A stretch of DNA of 64,000 nucleotides from CAWDYA01 sp963806495. Its GTDB lineage: Bacteria; Acidobacteriota; Polarisedimenticolia; JACPZX01; DASXTC01. The stretch is taken from contig CAWDYA010000011.1 of NCBI GenBank assembly GCA_963806495.1, positions 434,001 through 498,000 on the forward strand. Reading direction: 5' to 3'. Each line of letters opens with the position of its first letter. Position 1 is the first letter of the stretch. A model generated the notes under the pieces. That model did no database searches, had not been told where the DNA came from, and saw only the letters and a program-made list of their open reading frames with translations. The translations under genes and the position numbers were made by a program. Below, piece after piece: positions 8,687-18,238 of the stretch.

Positions 8687-11125
8687 ATGATGCCGCCGGC
8701 GACGTCGCGTGATTGTATCCACCGGGTTGCGTGGAGTGTGGTGGTCTGTCTGATGTTCGCAGTGGCGGCGGCATCGGGCGAGCCGCCCGCTCCCGCTTCC
8801 CCGTCGTCCCTCTCCGCCCGGCTCGAGCAGGCCGTCACCATCGTCACGAGCGGGCGGAACCTCTTCGAGGCGTATCGCATCCTGCACAGGATCGACCCGG
8901 ATGCGCTCGAGCGCGAGTCGCCCGGATGGCTGTCACGGTACTGGTGGGCGGTCGGCCGGATCACGTACGAGCTCGGCCGCTACGACGAGCTGGACACCGC
9001 CGCCGAACGCATGCTGAGCCAGCCGGACACACCGCCCGACAGCCCGGCCGCCTTGCAGGCACTCTACTACCGAGCCTCGGGAGCCCTCGCCGATCCGCAC
9101 CGGTTCGCTCCGAAGGATCGGGCGATCGCCGACATGAAGACGATCGTGGCCCGCGCGGGTCCGGACAGCCAGCTTCTCAAGCTCCTCGCGTTGCTCGCGC
9201 TCGGAAAGCTGGTCACGGCCGACGGACCGGCGCTGGTCTATCTGGACCAGGCCCGCCGCATGGCGATCGGCCTGGGGAGGGACGACTATCTGTTTTACAT
9301 CAGGGCCGAGCTCGCACGCCGCCGCGCGCGGACCGACCCGCAGGCCGGCTACGCGCTCCTGCAGTCGGCGCTGCATGACTGGCAGGAGGCCGGCGAGCCC
9401 TGGTCGATCTACGGCTGGGAGGCGCGGCTGGAAGTGGTGTGGGCTGCACGGCCGCCCGAGGAGGCGATGAGGTACTCCCTGGAGCTCCTCGACAGGATCG
9501 AGTCGATGCGCCGCGAGCAGGAGGAGCGCGGAGCGGGGAGCATGGGTTTCTTCTCGGTCTGGGTCCGGGCTTACCGGCGTGTCATCGGTCTTCTCCTGCG
9601 CGAGAGCAAGGGATCCCCGGACACCCTGGCGCTCGCCTTCCGCCTCTCGGAGAGGATGCGCGCCCGCCTGCTGGTCGAGGACCTGCGAGACGGGACCGGG
9701 GTCGACCCGGCGTGCGCCAGCCCCGAAGCGGAACGAAAGCTCCTCGAGCTGCGCCATCGAATCTCCGGCCGGCAGAAGGCCCTCCTGAGCGACCCGTCCG
9801 TGGACCGCGAGACGGTCGGCCGGGAGATCGAGAATCTCATGCTCGACGAGGAGTCGATCCATCGCGAGATCCGTTGTGACACCGGCCCCGTAAAGTTCGT
9901 GGAGCTTCCCGACCTGGAGCGGATGCTGTCTCCCTCCGAAGCGCTTCTCGTCTTCCAGACCGGCAGCCGGACGGACCACTACGGCGCGTACGACGGCGGC
10001 TCATGGGTGTTCGTCGTGACCTCCGATAGCGCCATCGTGCTGCCGCTCCCGGAGGATCGGACGATCCGCCTGAAACGCGACGCGCTGGTCGGCTCGCTTC
10101 GCCGTCGGGACGGCACGGACGCCCCGGCCGCCGTCGCACTGTACGACGATCTGTTCCGCGGCATCATGTCGGCGCTGCCCCCGTCGGTCGAGCACCTGAT
10201 CGTCGTCCCCCAAGGCGCAATACACGGCCTGCCTTTCGCGGCCCTGCGGCCGGACCCGTCAGCCCCCCCGCTGATCGACCGGTTCCGGTTCAGCTACGTC
10301 CCGTCGGCCACGATCTGGGCCGAGCTGACCCGGGTCGGGAGACCGGCGCGACGATCCGAGGTGATGGCCTTCGCGGACCCGGCCCTGGGCGCCGCGGAAC
10401 GGGCCGGCCGGCGCTCCCTGGGGATCCCCGAGCTGGGCGCGCTGCCCTGGGCGCGCAGGGAGTCGAGCCGGCTGATACGAAGCTATCGCGGCCTCGGCTG
10501 GCTTTTCGAGGGCTCCGCAGCGAGCGAGGCGGCCCTGAAACGGGCCGACCCTGAAAACGTCGGGCTCCTGCTCTTCGCCGCCCACGCGGTCGTGGACGAG
10601 CGGTCGCCGCGGCGCTCGGCCATCGTGCTCGCCCCGGGTGGGGATGACGAGGACGGGCTGCTGCAGCCTCCCGAGATTGCCGAGCTGCCGCTTGAAGGGT
10701 CGATCGTCGCTCTCTCGGGTTGTCAGAGCGCCACGGGCATGGCGATCGAGGGTGAGGGCCTGCTGAGCCTCGCCCGCTCGTTCTTTTCGGCCGGGTCCAC
10801 GGCGGTTGTGGGAAACCTGTGGCCGGCGCGTGACGACGAGGCCGGGAGGCTGTTCGGCGAGGTGTACGAGAACCTGGCCGACGGCGAGCCCCTCGCCGCC
10901 GCGGTCGGGCACGCCCAGCGGACGTTCGTCCGCGCGGGCGCCCCCACCGAAGCCTGGGCGGGGATCGTGGTTCTGGGAGACGGGAGGGTCCGTCTGCCGC
11001 GCGCCCCGGGCCCCGCAGGAGGCGCCGGAAGCCCGATGGTATGGCTGCCGATCCTCGCGGCCGGCGGGTTCGGCTACTTCGTGTTCAGGGCGGCCCGCGC
11101 CCGCGACGAGAGACGCGGAGGATAG
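8687..11125 (+). CDS. CHAT-domain caspase-like protease, exported and membrane-anchored
   Basis: 812 residues. An N-terminal hydrophobic stretch (about 14-30, AWSVVVCLMFAVAAASG) looks like a signal peptide. Residues ~60-330 are helical and TPR-like. The C-terminal CHAT peptidase domain (about 480-770) has the catalytic His633 (FAAHAVVD) and Cys679 (LSGCQSATG), followed by GEGLLSLARSFFSAGS and VVGNLWP, all CHAT hallmarks. A transmembrane helix near 784-800 with a basic tail follows. Signal peptide plus C-terminal anchor would place the protease on the outer face of the inner membrane, on the same side as the FN3-like domain of the putative anti-sigma. The start is uncertain: no clear Shine-Dalgarno precedes ATG 8687. 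Confidence 0.85.
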   Translation: MMPPATSRDCIHRVAWSVVVCLMFAVAAASGEPPAPASPSSLSARLEQAVTIVTSGRNLFEAYRILHRIDPDALERESPGWLSRYWWAVGRITYELGRYDELDTAAERMLSQPDTPPDSPAALQALYYRASGALADPHRFAPKDRAIADMKTIVARAGPDSQLLKLLALLALGKLVTADGPALVYLDQARRMAIGLGRDDYLFYIRAELARRRARTDPQAGYALLQSALHDWQEAGEPWSIYGWEARLEVVWAARPPEEAMRYSLELLDRIESMRREQEERGAGSMGFFSVWVRAYRRVIGLLLRESKGSPDTLALAFRLSERMRARLLVEDLRDGTGVDPACASPEAERKLLELRHRISGRQKALLSDPSVDRETVGREIENLMLDEESIHREIRCDTGPVKFVELPDLERMLSPSEALLVFQTGSRTDHYGAYDGGSWVFVVTSDSAIVLPLPEDRTIRLKRDALVGSLRRRDGTDAPAAVALYDDLFRGIMSALPPSVEHLIVVPQGAIHGLPFAALRPDPSAPPLIDRFRFSYVPSATIWAELTRVGRPARRSEVMAFADPALGAAERAGRRSLGIPELGALPWARRESSRLIRSYRGLGWLFEGSAASEAALKRADPENVGLLLFAAHAVVDERSPRRSAIVLAPGGDDEDGLLQPPEIAELPLEGSIVALSGCQSATGMAIEGEGLLSLARSFFSAGSTAVVGNLWPARDDEAGRLFGEVYENLADGEPLAAAVGHAQRTFVRAGAPTEAWAGIVVLGDGRVRLPRAPGPAGGAGSPMVWLPILAAGGFGYFVFRAARARDERRGG

Positions 11126-11128
11126 GGC

Positions 11129-11202
11129 CGACTCTCCGCAGCCCGTGGGCTGCGACATCGAGGACAAGCGCCCTCGCGCCGCCCTGCCCATGCGGAGAGT
11201 CG
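11129..11202. repeat. 12-bp perfect inverted repeat with 50-base loop
   Basis: CGACTCTCCGCA (11129-11140) is the exact reverse complement of TGCGGAGAGTCG (11191-11202). The loop begins with a small GCCCGTGGGC hairpin. It starts four bases after the CHAT stop codon, so it may be a transcript-end structure; there is no T-run. Confidence 0.6.
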
Positions 11203-11247
11203 ACCCTAACCACCACGTCCCGTCAATCGCTTGTGTCAGACGAGATG

Positions 11248-11310
11248 ACCAGGGAGCGGGCTCTCCACCGCGTTCTTGCGGGGGGGAACAGCGAGCACCC
11301 GCTCCCTGGT
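11248..11310. repeat. 13-bp perfect inverted repeat with 37-base loop
   Basis: ACCAGGGAGCGGG (11248-11260) pairs exactly with CCCGCTCCCTGGT (11298-11310). It lies 45 bases after the previous inverted repeat and differs from it in sequence, so the two are separate stem-loops in tandem. Confidence 0.6.
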
Positions 11311-11557
11311 CGCTCTGCAGCACGAGGCGACCCCCCTGCCCGAAGTTACCCCGTGCATCGGTTGATATGACGTCTGCGGGCGCAGTTTCCCTCAGGCGGG
11401 ATTCGATCTTTTTCGCCGCGGGGTGACCTTGAAGATCACCCGCATCTCATCGACGGCTCACCGGATGCTCATGTCTTTTGCGCGGCGTGGACGTACCCTC
11501 GATCCGCAGATGGCGGCACCGGGCCATGGTGCCCCACATGGGTGAAGGGAGGCCGCG

Positions 11558-12295
11558 GTGCGGACGAACCTCTGGTTGCGCTACTTCTCGTTCAACGCCC
11601 GGGCCGTCCGGGACATCCCCTGGGAGATCGGTGCCGACCTGCCCGCCGAGGAGGTCCATATCGTCGTCCCGTCCCTCCGGGAGTTCCAGATCGGCGAGAG
11701 CTCGGACGGCAGTCAGCTCCTGTGTGCCGCGGACCGGTGGGCGGCCCGGGCAGGCGACGAGAGCCTCCCTGAGGCGATAGCTCTGTTCGTCGCCGAGGAG
11801 CAGCGTCACGCGGCGGAGCTCGAACGGTTCCTGCTGATCAATGGTCAGGGAATCGAGCGGCGCAACACGGCCGATACGGCGTTCCGTGTGCTTCGCCATC
11901 TGACGGGTGGGCTGGAGGGGTCACTGGTGGTTCTGATGACCGCCGAGATCATCGGCTACGCCTACTACAGCGCGCTTCGCGCCGGGACCGGGTCGTCGCT
12001 GCTGCGCTCGCTGTGCGACGTCTTCCTGCGCGACGAGGCGCTCCATCTCCTCTTCCACATCGACACCCTGGCGCGGGCGCGTCGGGGAAGAACACGGGCG
12101 GAGCTGTGGCCCGGGTGGGTCGTCTCCCGGATCCTGATGGGCGGCGCCGCCTCGTGGGCCTGGCTGCGCCATCGTGAGGTGTTCACGAGGGGCGGGCTGA
12201 CGTTCACCGGATTCGCAAGCGTCTGCTTCGGACGGTTGAGACTCTCGGAGTCGCCGCCGCCCGCCCCCCGTCATGCCCGCCTTACTTCTCTTTGA
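11558..12295 (+). CDS. Ferritin-like (diiron-type) protein
   Basis: 245 residues, GTG start with GGGAGG 6 bases upstream. The helical core carries ferritin-like metal ligands: EEQRHAAE at about residues 85-92, an isolated Glu in LMTAEIIGYAYY and DEALHLLFH further on, the usual E...ExxH...E...ExxH pattern of diiron four-helix bundles. A C-terminal hydrophobic stretch (WVVSRILMGGAASWAW) may touch the membrane. Likely a diiron oxidase/peroxidase or iron-handling protein; the specific reaction is unknown. It converges on sodC with a 14-base overlap, both perhaps linked to oxidative stress. Confidence 0.7.
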   Translation: MRTNLWLRYFSFNARAVRDIPWEIGADLPAEEVHIVVPSLREFQIGESSDGSQLLCAADRWAARAGDESLPEAIALFVAEEQRHAAELERFLLINGQGIERRNTADTAFRVLRHLTGGLEGSLVVLMTAEIIGYAYYSALRAGTGSSLLRSLCDVFLRDEALHLLFHIDTLARARRGRTRAELWPGWVVSRILMGGAASWAWLRHREVFTRGGLTFTGFASVCFGRLRLSESPPPAPRHARLTSL

Positions 12296-12854
12296 TCACG
12301 CCGCACGCCACGCGCGGCCCGGCGTTGCCGGACGGCTGCGACTCGAGATCGTCCCTGCCGCCGTGCACGATGACCGCGAGCCCGATGATGGAGTTCTCGC
12401 CTTCGAGCGACGGCTTGGTGAAGACCTTGTCGATGTGCGCGTTGCCCGAGGCGTCGGCCATGATATTGCCCATGTCGCCGACGTGGGACTCGGGCGTGTT
12501 CGGCGCGCCATGAGGCGTGCCGGTCGGATTGAAGTGCCCTCCGGCCGAGCTGCCGTCCGGGGCCGAGCAGTCGCCCTTCTCATGGATGTGGAATCCGTGA
12601 TCGCCGGGTGTCAGCCCGCTGATGTCGGCGACCACGCGGACGCCCTTCTCCTGCTCGGTGAACGTCACGGTGCCTTTCACCTCGTTGCCCTGTGTCGGCT
12701 GCAGGTCGGCCACGGCGCTCATGGCCATGGTCTCCTTGGCTGATTTCGTCTGGGTCTTGTTCTCCGCGCTCTCGCTCGTGGTCGCGCAGGCGCACAGCGC
12801 CACCGCGGTCGAGCACGCGATGAGGGACAGCATGATCTTGCGTGGAGCGTTCAT
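12282..12854 (-). CDS. sodC: Cu/Zn superoxide dismutase, lipoprotein
   Basis: 190 residues. It converts superoxide to oxygen and hydrogen peroxide in the periplasm. The N-terminus is a lipoprotein signal (MNAPRKIMLSLIACSTAVAL) with the probable acylated Cys23. Metal ligands are visible in GFHIHEKGDC and GGHFNP, and the C-terminal VIVHGGRDDL and ACGVI are SodC hallmarks; Cys residues for the conserved disulfide are present. The start at 12854 is supported by GAGGAGG 6-8 bases upstream and by the lipobox; a longer open frame continues to 13043 but adds non-homologous sequence. Confidence 0.93.
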   Translation of the reverse strand: MNAPRKIMLSLIACSTAVALCACATTSESAENKTQTKSAKETMAMSAVADLQPTQGNEVKGTVTFTEQEKGVRVVADISGLTPGDHGFHIHEKGDCSAPDGSSAGGHFNPTGTPHGAPNTPESHVGDMGNIMADASGNAHIDKVFTKPSLEGENSIIGLAVIVHGGRDDLESQPSGNAGPRVACGVIKEK

Positions 12855-13134
12855 GGATTCCTCCTCATTCCGGTCGTGGATTCGGATGATGTCGAGCGAT
12901 TCGTGCCGTGTCCGGCAGCCGGCCGGAGCGACCCGGAGCGGGACGGCGGATTCGACATCCGCACGGTTCCGGGCGGCCGACGGCGCCGGGGAGACGCACG
13001 CGGTCTCCGTCATCATCGTATGATCGCCGGGCCCCGGATACAACCGGCGTTCCGGCCGTGCCTGAAGCCTTCCGGAGGTTCAGGCTATAATCGGCCCTCT
13101 ACGGCGCCTTCGCGCCGGTACGGGATGGAGGAAG

Positions 13135-14373
13135 ATGCCGACACGCACCGCCCCCACGCGCCGTCTCGCGATCCTGCTCGTGTCGCTGTCCGTTCTCCTG
13201 ACCGGCTGCATCCATGGCGGCAAGGCGCTGCGTGTCAGCCACGAGGGACAGAACGAGGCGATCCAGCGCCGCATCGGCGAGCAGCTCCTGCTCAACCTGG
13301 TGCGCCTGAAGTACCGCGACAATCCGCTGTTTCTCAAGATCGGCAACGTCGTGGTCCACTTCGAGTTCCGCGGGACCGCCGGCGGCGCGGTCACCCTCGA
13401 GGAGGGCGGGCCGACCGTCCTGTCGGTGCCGGGCAGCCTCACCGCGGCGGAGGAGCCGACCTTCACCTTCACACCGATGCAGGACGACGAGTTCGTCAAC
13501 CGCATGCTGAGGCCGATCGACATCGACACGCTCGTGCTGCTCCAGCGTTCCGGGTGGAGCGTCGACCGGGTGGTGCGGCTGGCGGTGCAGAGCATGAGCG
13601 GGCTGGACAACCTCACGAGCGCCTCGGGTGTCACACCGGCCGTCGCCGGCGGCTACGAGGCGTTCGCGCGCGTCTCACGGGCGCTGCGATCCCTTCAGGT
13701 CTCGGGCGACGTCGTGCTGGGGTACGAGCAGCGACGCACCGACCTGTCGGATGACGTACCCGCCGGCTCCGTCTCGGGCGCCGACCTGGTGGCCGCGGCC
13801 AAGGAAGGGTACCGGTTCGTCTCGTCCGAGGACGGCCGGTCGCTGCGTCTGACGAAGGAGAATCTCGTGCTGACGCTCGCCTTCTCGGCCGCCAGCCGGG
13901 AAGACGGCCGCGCGACGCCGGTGATCGAGGCGCTCGGGCTCGACCCGACCGCACCGCGCTACGAGATCGACGTCGCCACGAGCGTCCTGCCGGAGAAGAT
14001 GGAGCCGCCGGGCACCCGGCGCCGGATTTTCGTCTCGACCCGATCGCTGCTCGGCGCGATGTTCTATCTCTCCCAGGCGATCGAGGTGCCGCCTCAGGAC
14101 GTCGATCGGGGCCTCGTCACCCTGACGCTCGATGCCGCCGGCCACCCGTTCGACTGGAGCCGGGTCACCGGAGATCTGCTGCACGTGCGTACTGCCCCCG
14201 ACAAGCCCGAGGGCGTGGCGGTGGCCGTTCGCCACCGCGGCCACTGGTTCTACATCGCGGACAGCGACCTCGAGTCCAAGTCGACCTTCGCCCTGCTGCT
14301 GCAGCTCTTCGCCCTGCAGTCGGGCTCGGCCGCCGAACCCTCTCCCGTGCTGACACTGCCCGTCGGAAACTAG
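13135..14373 (+). CDS. Conserved lipoprotein of unknown function
   Basis: 412 residues with a lipoprotein signal (LAILLVSLSVLLTGC, acylated Cys25). The region RIGEQLLLNLVRLKYRDNPLF followed later by TFTFTPMQDDEFVNRMLRPI and LLQRSGWSVDRVVRLAVQS belongs to a family of uncharacterised lipoproteins that I recognise by pattern but cannot assign a function to. A possible role in the cell envelope is inference from lipidation. It is bounded by sodC (divergent) and an EamA transporter (convergent), neither of which informs its job. Confidence 0.65.
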   Translation: MPTRTAPTRRLAILLVSLSVLLTGCIHGGKALRVSHEGQNEAIQRRIGEQLLLNLVRLKYRDNPLFLKIGNVVVHFEFRGTAGGAVTLEEGGPTVLSVPGSLTAAEEPTFTFTPMQDDEFVNRMLRPIDIDTLVLLQRSGWSVDRVVRLAVQSMSGLDNLTSASGVTPAVAGGYEAFARVSRALRSLQVSGDVVLGYEQRRTDLSDDVPAGSVSGADLVAAAKEGYRFVSSEDGRSLRLTKENLVLTLAFSAASREDGRATPVIEALGLDPTAPRYEIDVATSVLPEKMEPPGTRRRIFVSTRSLLGAMFYLSQAIEVPPQDVDRGLVTLTLDAAGHPFDWSRVTGDLLHVRTAPDKPEGVAVAVRHRGHWFYIADSDLESKSTFALLLQLFALQSGSAAEPSPVLTLPVGN

Positions 14374-14386
14374 CCCGGGTCGGCCC

Positions 14387-15277
14387 TCACCTCCGGTGCA
14401 CCGCCATGGCGACTCCCCCGATCACGAGCGCGGCGCCCGCCATCATCCGCGCGGTCAGCGGCTCGCCCCGCATGACCCCGATGATCACCGCCACGACCGG
14501 CACCACATAGGCGATCAGCGCCAGCCGTTTTGCCGGCATGTGCGACAGCAGCCAGTAATACAGGCTGAAGGTGACCGCCGAGCCCGGGATCGCGAGATAC
14601 AGCAGCGTGCCGATCGACGAGGCGTCGAAGATCAGGTGGACGTCCCGCTCCACGGAGAGAGCCACCGCGGCCATGACGCCCGAGGTCATCGCCATCGGCA
14701 CGACGGTGAGCGAGAGCGGATGGATCCCGTGCCCCCATCGCTTGACCGCGACGCTACCGAATGCCGACGAAAGGGGCGAGGCGAGCATGACCGCCGAGGC
14801 GATGGCCACTTCGCGTCCTCCGAGCGCCGTGAAGTCCTCGGAGAAGATGACGGCCACCCCGCCGAAACCGACGAGCGCCCCCGCCACCTCGCGCAGCGAG
14901 AGGGACTCGGCGGGCAGCGCCACATGCGCCAGCAGCGCCACGAAGAGCGGGTAGGTGGCGAACAGCACCGCGGCCAGCCCCGAGGGGATCCACTGCTCGC
15001 ACCAGTAGACGACACCGTAGGAGACGGTGAACGAGAGAGTCCCGTTGGCCAGCCAGAGCAACCGCTCGCGGCGCGTGCGGCCGAGCCGCACCCGCATGGC
15101 CAGCGCGGCCGCGAACAGCACAGAGGAGGCGATCGCGAAGCGCATCGAGACCGCGGCGAACGGCGGCAGCCCCTGAAGCCCGACCTGGATGATGGACCAG
15201 GTGGTGCCCCAGATCAGACACAGGAGACCCATCGCCGCAACAACGGCTCCGCGGCCGGGAGCGACACGCTCGTGCAT
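14387..15277 (-). CDS. EamA/DMT-superfamily transporter
   Basis: 296 residues, ten predicted transmembrane helices arranged as two EamA repeats. The first repeat begins GLLCLIWGTTWSIIQVGLQG and includes the WCEQWIPSGLAAVLFATYPLFVALL segment typical of RhaT/YdcZ-type exporters; the second repeat ends LVIGGVAMAVHRR. Proteins of this family export amino acids or other metabolites. The substrate cannot be assigned. The start at 15277 (MHERVAPGRG) removes an Arg-rich upstream extension that has no membrane character. Confidence 0.85.
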   Translation of the reverse strand: MHERVAPGRGAVVAAMGLLCLIWGTTWSIIQVGLQGLPPFAAVSMRFAIASSVLFAAALAMRVRLGRTRRERLLWLANGTLSFTVSYGVVYWCEQWIPSGLAAVLFATYPLFVALLAHVALPAESLSLREVAGALVGFGGVAVIFSEDFTALGGREVAIASAVMLASPLSSAFGSVAVKRWGHGIHPLSLTVVPMAMTSGVMAAVALSVERDVHLIFDASSIGTLLYLAIPGSAVTFSLYYWLLSHMPAKRLALIAYVVPVVAVIIGVMRGEPLTARMMAGAALVIGGVAMAVHRR

Positions 15278-15368
15278 GCGGCCGAGTCTACCCGATCGTG
15301 ATACTCTCCTTCCCGCCGGCGCTCCGATCGCCCCGGGACGCCGCCGCACGGCTCGGAGAGGCCGCAGG

Positions 15369-18238
15369 ATGACGCCCGGACCAGGCCAGATGCTCGCGCA
15401 ATACCGCATCGTCGAGAAGATCGCCGACGGGGGTATGGGCGTCGTCTACAAGGTATACGACACCAGGCTGCAGCGGCACGTCGCGCTCAAGCTCCTGCGC
15501 CCCGAGCTGACCGCCGACCCCGATTGCCGTGCCCGCCTGCTCGCCGAGGCCCGCGCCGCGGCGGCGGTCAACCACCCCAACATCGCGGCGGTCTACGACG
15601 CCGGCGAGACCGAAGGGGTCGCCTACATCGTGATGGAGCTGGCCGAAGGGGTCACCCTGCGTTCGATGATCGCACAGGGTCGTCTCGAGCCGGCCGACGC
15701 GCTGCGTGTGGCGCACGGCGTCGCGCGCGGCCTGGCGAGCGCCCACCGCAGCCGCGTGGTGCACCGCGATCTGAAGCCGGAGAACATCATCGTCGGCCCC
15801 GATCTGCATGCGAAGATCCTGGACTTCGGGCTCGCGGAGATCCTGGAGAACCCGGTCACGTGCCTCGAGACCGCGGGCGACCCGGCCGAGACGACCACCC
15901 GGGATCTGCGCGTGAGCGATCGCCTCGCGGGCACGATCGCCTACATGTCCCCCGAGCAGGCGCAGGGGCTGCCGGTGGACGCCCGCTCGGACATCTTCTC
16001 GTTCGGGGTGGTGCTGTACGAGATGCTCTCCGGACGCCGCCCGTTCGCCGCCGCCAACGTCACCGCCACCCTCGCGCGGATCCTCGAGTCCGACCCCGAG
16101 CCGCTTCAGGCCCTGCGCGCCGATCTTCCCGAGGGCCTGGCGGGGGTCGCGAGCCGCTGCCTCGAGAAGGACCCGGCCGCACGGTACGAGGATGGAGGCG
16201 GCCTGTCGCGCGCGCTCGAGGATGTTCCGGACGGCGCCGGCCGGCACGCATCCCGAGCGGGTCGCCGCGGTCTCGCCCACGACCATCGCCGTCTTTCCGT
16301 TTCGCGTCCGCGGCTCCTCCGGGCTCGACTATCTCGGCGCGGGGATGGTGGACCTGCTCGGCACGAAGATTGACGGCGCCGGGGAGCTGCGCACGGTGGA
16401 TCCCCACGTGATCCTCTGCTGCGCCGCGAGCGAGGCCGGCGGGCCCGCGGACCCCGACGCGGCGCGGGAGGTGGCCGCGAGGTTCGGGGCGGGCCTGTTC
16501 GTCCTCGGCAGCGTGCTCGCCGCGGGCAGCCTGGTCCAGATTGACGCCTCGCTGTATGACGCGTCCGGGGGCGCGCGGCCCGTATCGAAGGCCTCGGCAC
16601 AGGGCGAGGTCGCCCGGATCTTCGACATGGTCGACAAGCTGGCCGCGGACCTGCTGGCCGGCCGGAGCCGGGGGCCCGCCACGCGGCTGACGCAGATTGC
16701 CGGAGCCACCACCGGGTCGTTCCCCGCGCTGAAGGCGTATCTCGAGGGCGAGAACGAGATGCGCGCCATGCGGCGCACGGCGGCGGTGGAGGCATACCAG
16801 CGCGCCGTGGCGATCGACCCGGGGTTCGGGCTGGCCTGGTACCGGCTCAGCGTCGCCGCCCTCTGGTCGGGTCGGGGGCGGCTCGCGGGGGAGGCCAGCC
16901 GGCAGGCGGTGCGCCACGCCGACCGGCTCACCGAGCGGGACCAGCTGCTGCTCGAGGCATTCGCCGCTTGCGTCAACGGCAGCAACGACGAGGCGGAGCG
17001 GCGCTTCCGCAATATCGTGGGCAGCCATCCCGACGACGTGGAGGCCTGGTACCAGCTCGGCGAGCTGCTGTTCCACTGGGGCCCGTTGCGCGGCCGGCCG
17101 ATTGAGGAGTCGCGTCTTGCCTGGGAGCGCCTCCTGACGCTCGATCCGAAGCACACCAACGGATGGGTGCACATCGCGCTCATGGAGGCAAGGGCCGGCA
17201 ACGCGGCGGGGCTGGACGACGCGGCGAGGAGGATACTGGCGCTGAGCCCGGGCGGAGACCCGGCGTCGTGGATGAGGGCGCTGCTGGCATTCTCGCCGGG
17301 CGGCGAGGAGGAACGGGACGCCGTGATGGACGAGCTGCGGCGCGCGAGCGATCACGTTGTCACCAACACGGTCCGGATCCTCGGCGGCTTCTCGCGCGAT
17401 CCGGCCGCCTCGCTGCCTCTCGCCGGCCTGCTGGTCGAGCCGTTCCGGTCCCCCGAGACCCGCGCGCTGGGGCACATCATCCGCTCCCATCTGCATCTGG
17501 CCCGGGGCCGGTGGGAAGACTGCGCCGCCGATCTGGATCGGGCGGACCGACTGGCTCCCGTCTGGGCCGCCGAGTATCGCGCGCTGCTTGCGACGGCCCC
17601 GTTCCTGCCGGTGGATCCCATGGCGTCCGGCCCCCTGCTTTTTGGGCTGGAACGGATTCGAGGCCGGGAAGGCCGCGGCGGGGGCACGGCCGGACGACTG
17701 GCTGGATCCGCACGAGGGGCTGCACCCGGCGCTGCGGCTCTATCTGCGCGGGCTGATTGAGGTGCGTGCCGGAGAGCCGGCCGCCGCGGAGCGGGCCGCG
17801 GAGGATCTCGAGGCGGCGGACGACGGCGCCCGCGGCACTCTTCCAGCCGACCTCGCCCTGAGCGTGCGGGCGCATGCCGCGGCCGCGGCGGGGCGCACGG
17901 CCGAGGCGCTGTCATTGCTCGAGTCGATGCGATCGGGCTCGCGCTTCGATCAGACGATGTGGTCGCCGTTCCACTCCCAGGCGAGGGAACGGTACCTGCG
18001 GGCGGAGCTCCTGACGACGCTGTCGCGCGAGGAGGAGGCGGTCACCTGGTACAGCTCGTTCGCGGAGGTCAGCGTGTACGACCTGCCCTATCTTGCCCCC
18101 TCGCTCGTGCGGCTTGCCGCCATCCGCGAGCGGCTGGGCCAGCCGCAAAGGGCGGCCGCCGCCCGGGAGCAGGCGCGGCATCTGTGGGACGGCTGCGACG
18201 CCCGGCTGCGGCCCGCGCTCGGGGACCCGGGGGCCTAG
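15369..18238 (+). CDS. Ser/Thr protein kinase with TolB-like and TPR output region (two frameshifts)
   Basis: Read as one ~955-residue protein interrupted by two single-base insertions. Kinase domain (about 10-280): P-loop GGMGVVYK, Lys41, catalytic loop HRDLKPEN with Asp134, DFG at 152-154 and MSPEQ; all catalytic residues are present. After the first shift (between about 16220 and 16250) the protein continues in the +1 frame with SPTTIAVFPFRV and GLDYLGAGMVDLL, a TolB/FlgO-like segment, then TPR-like helices. A second shift near 17657 moves into the frame ending ALGDPGA. Such PknB-TolB-TPR proteins are common in Acidobacteriota and relay envelope or stress signals. Either a sequencing artefact or a recent pseudogene. 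The end overlaps the convergent esterase by 4 bases. Confidence 0.8.

Larger units (their letters stand above)
11126..11557. other. Structured intergenic region
   Basis: 432 bases between the CHAT gene and the ferritin-like gene with no supported gene. It holds two long-loop perfect inverted repeats (listed separately) and a short hairpin at 11421-11441 (GGGTGA...TCACCC). GGGAGG just upstream of 11558 is the ribosome binding site of the next gene. No tRNA or integrase was found. Confidence 0.5.

Noticed and set aside
11126..11310. Integron attC-like sites from the tandem inverted repeats
   Set aside because: The arms do not carry RYYYAAC/GTTRRRY core sites at the right ends, and no integron integrase or gene-cassette array is nearby.
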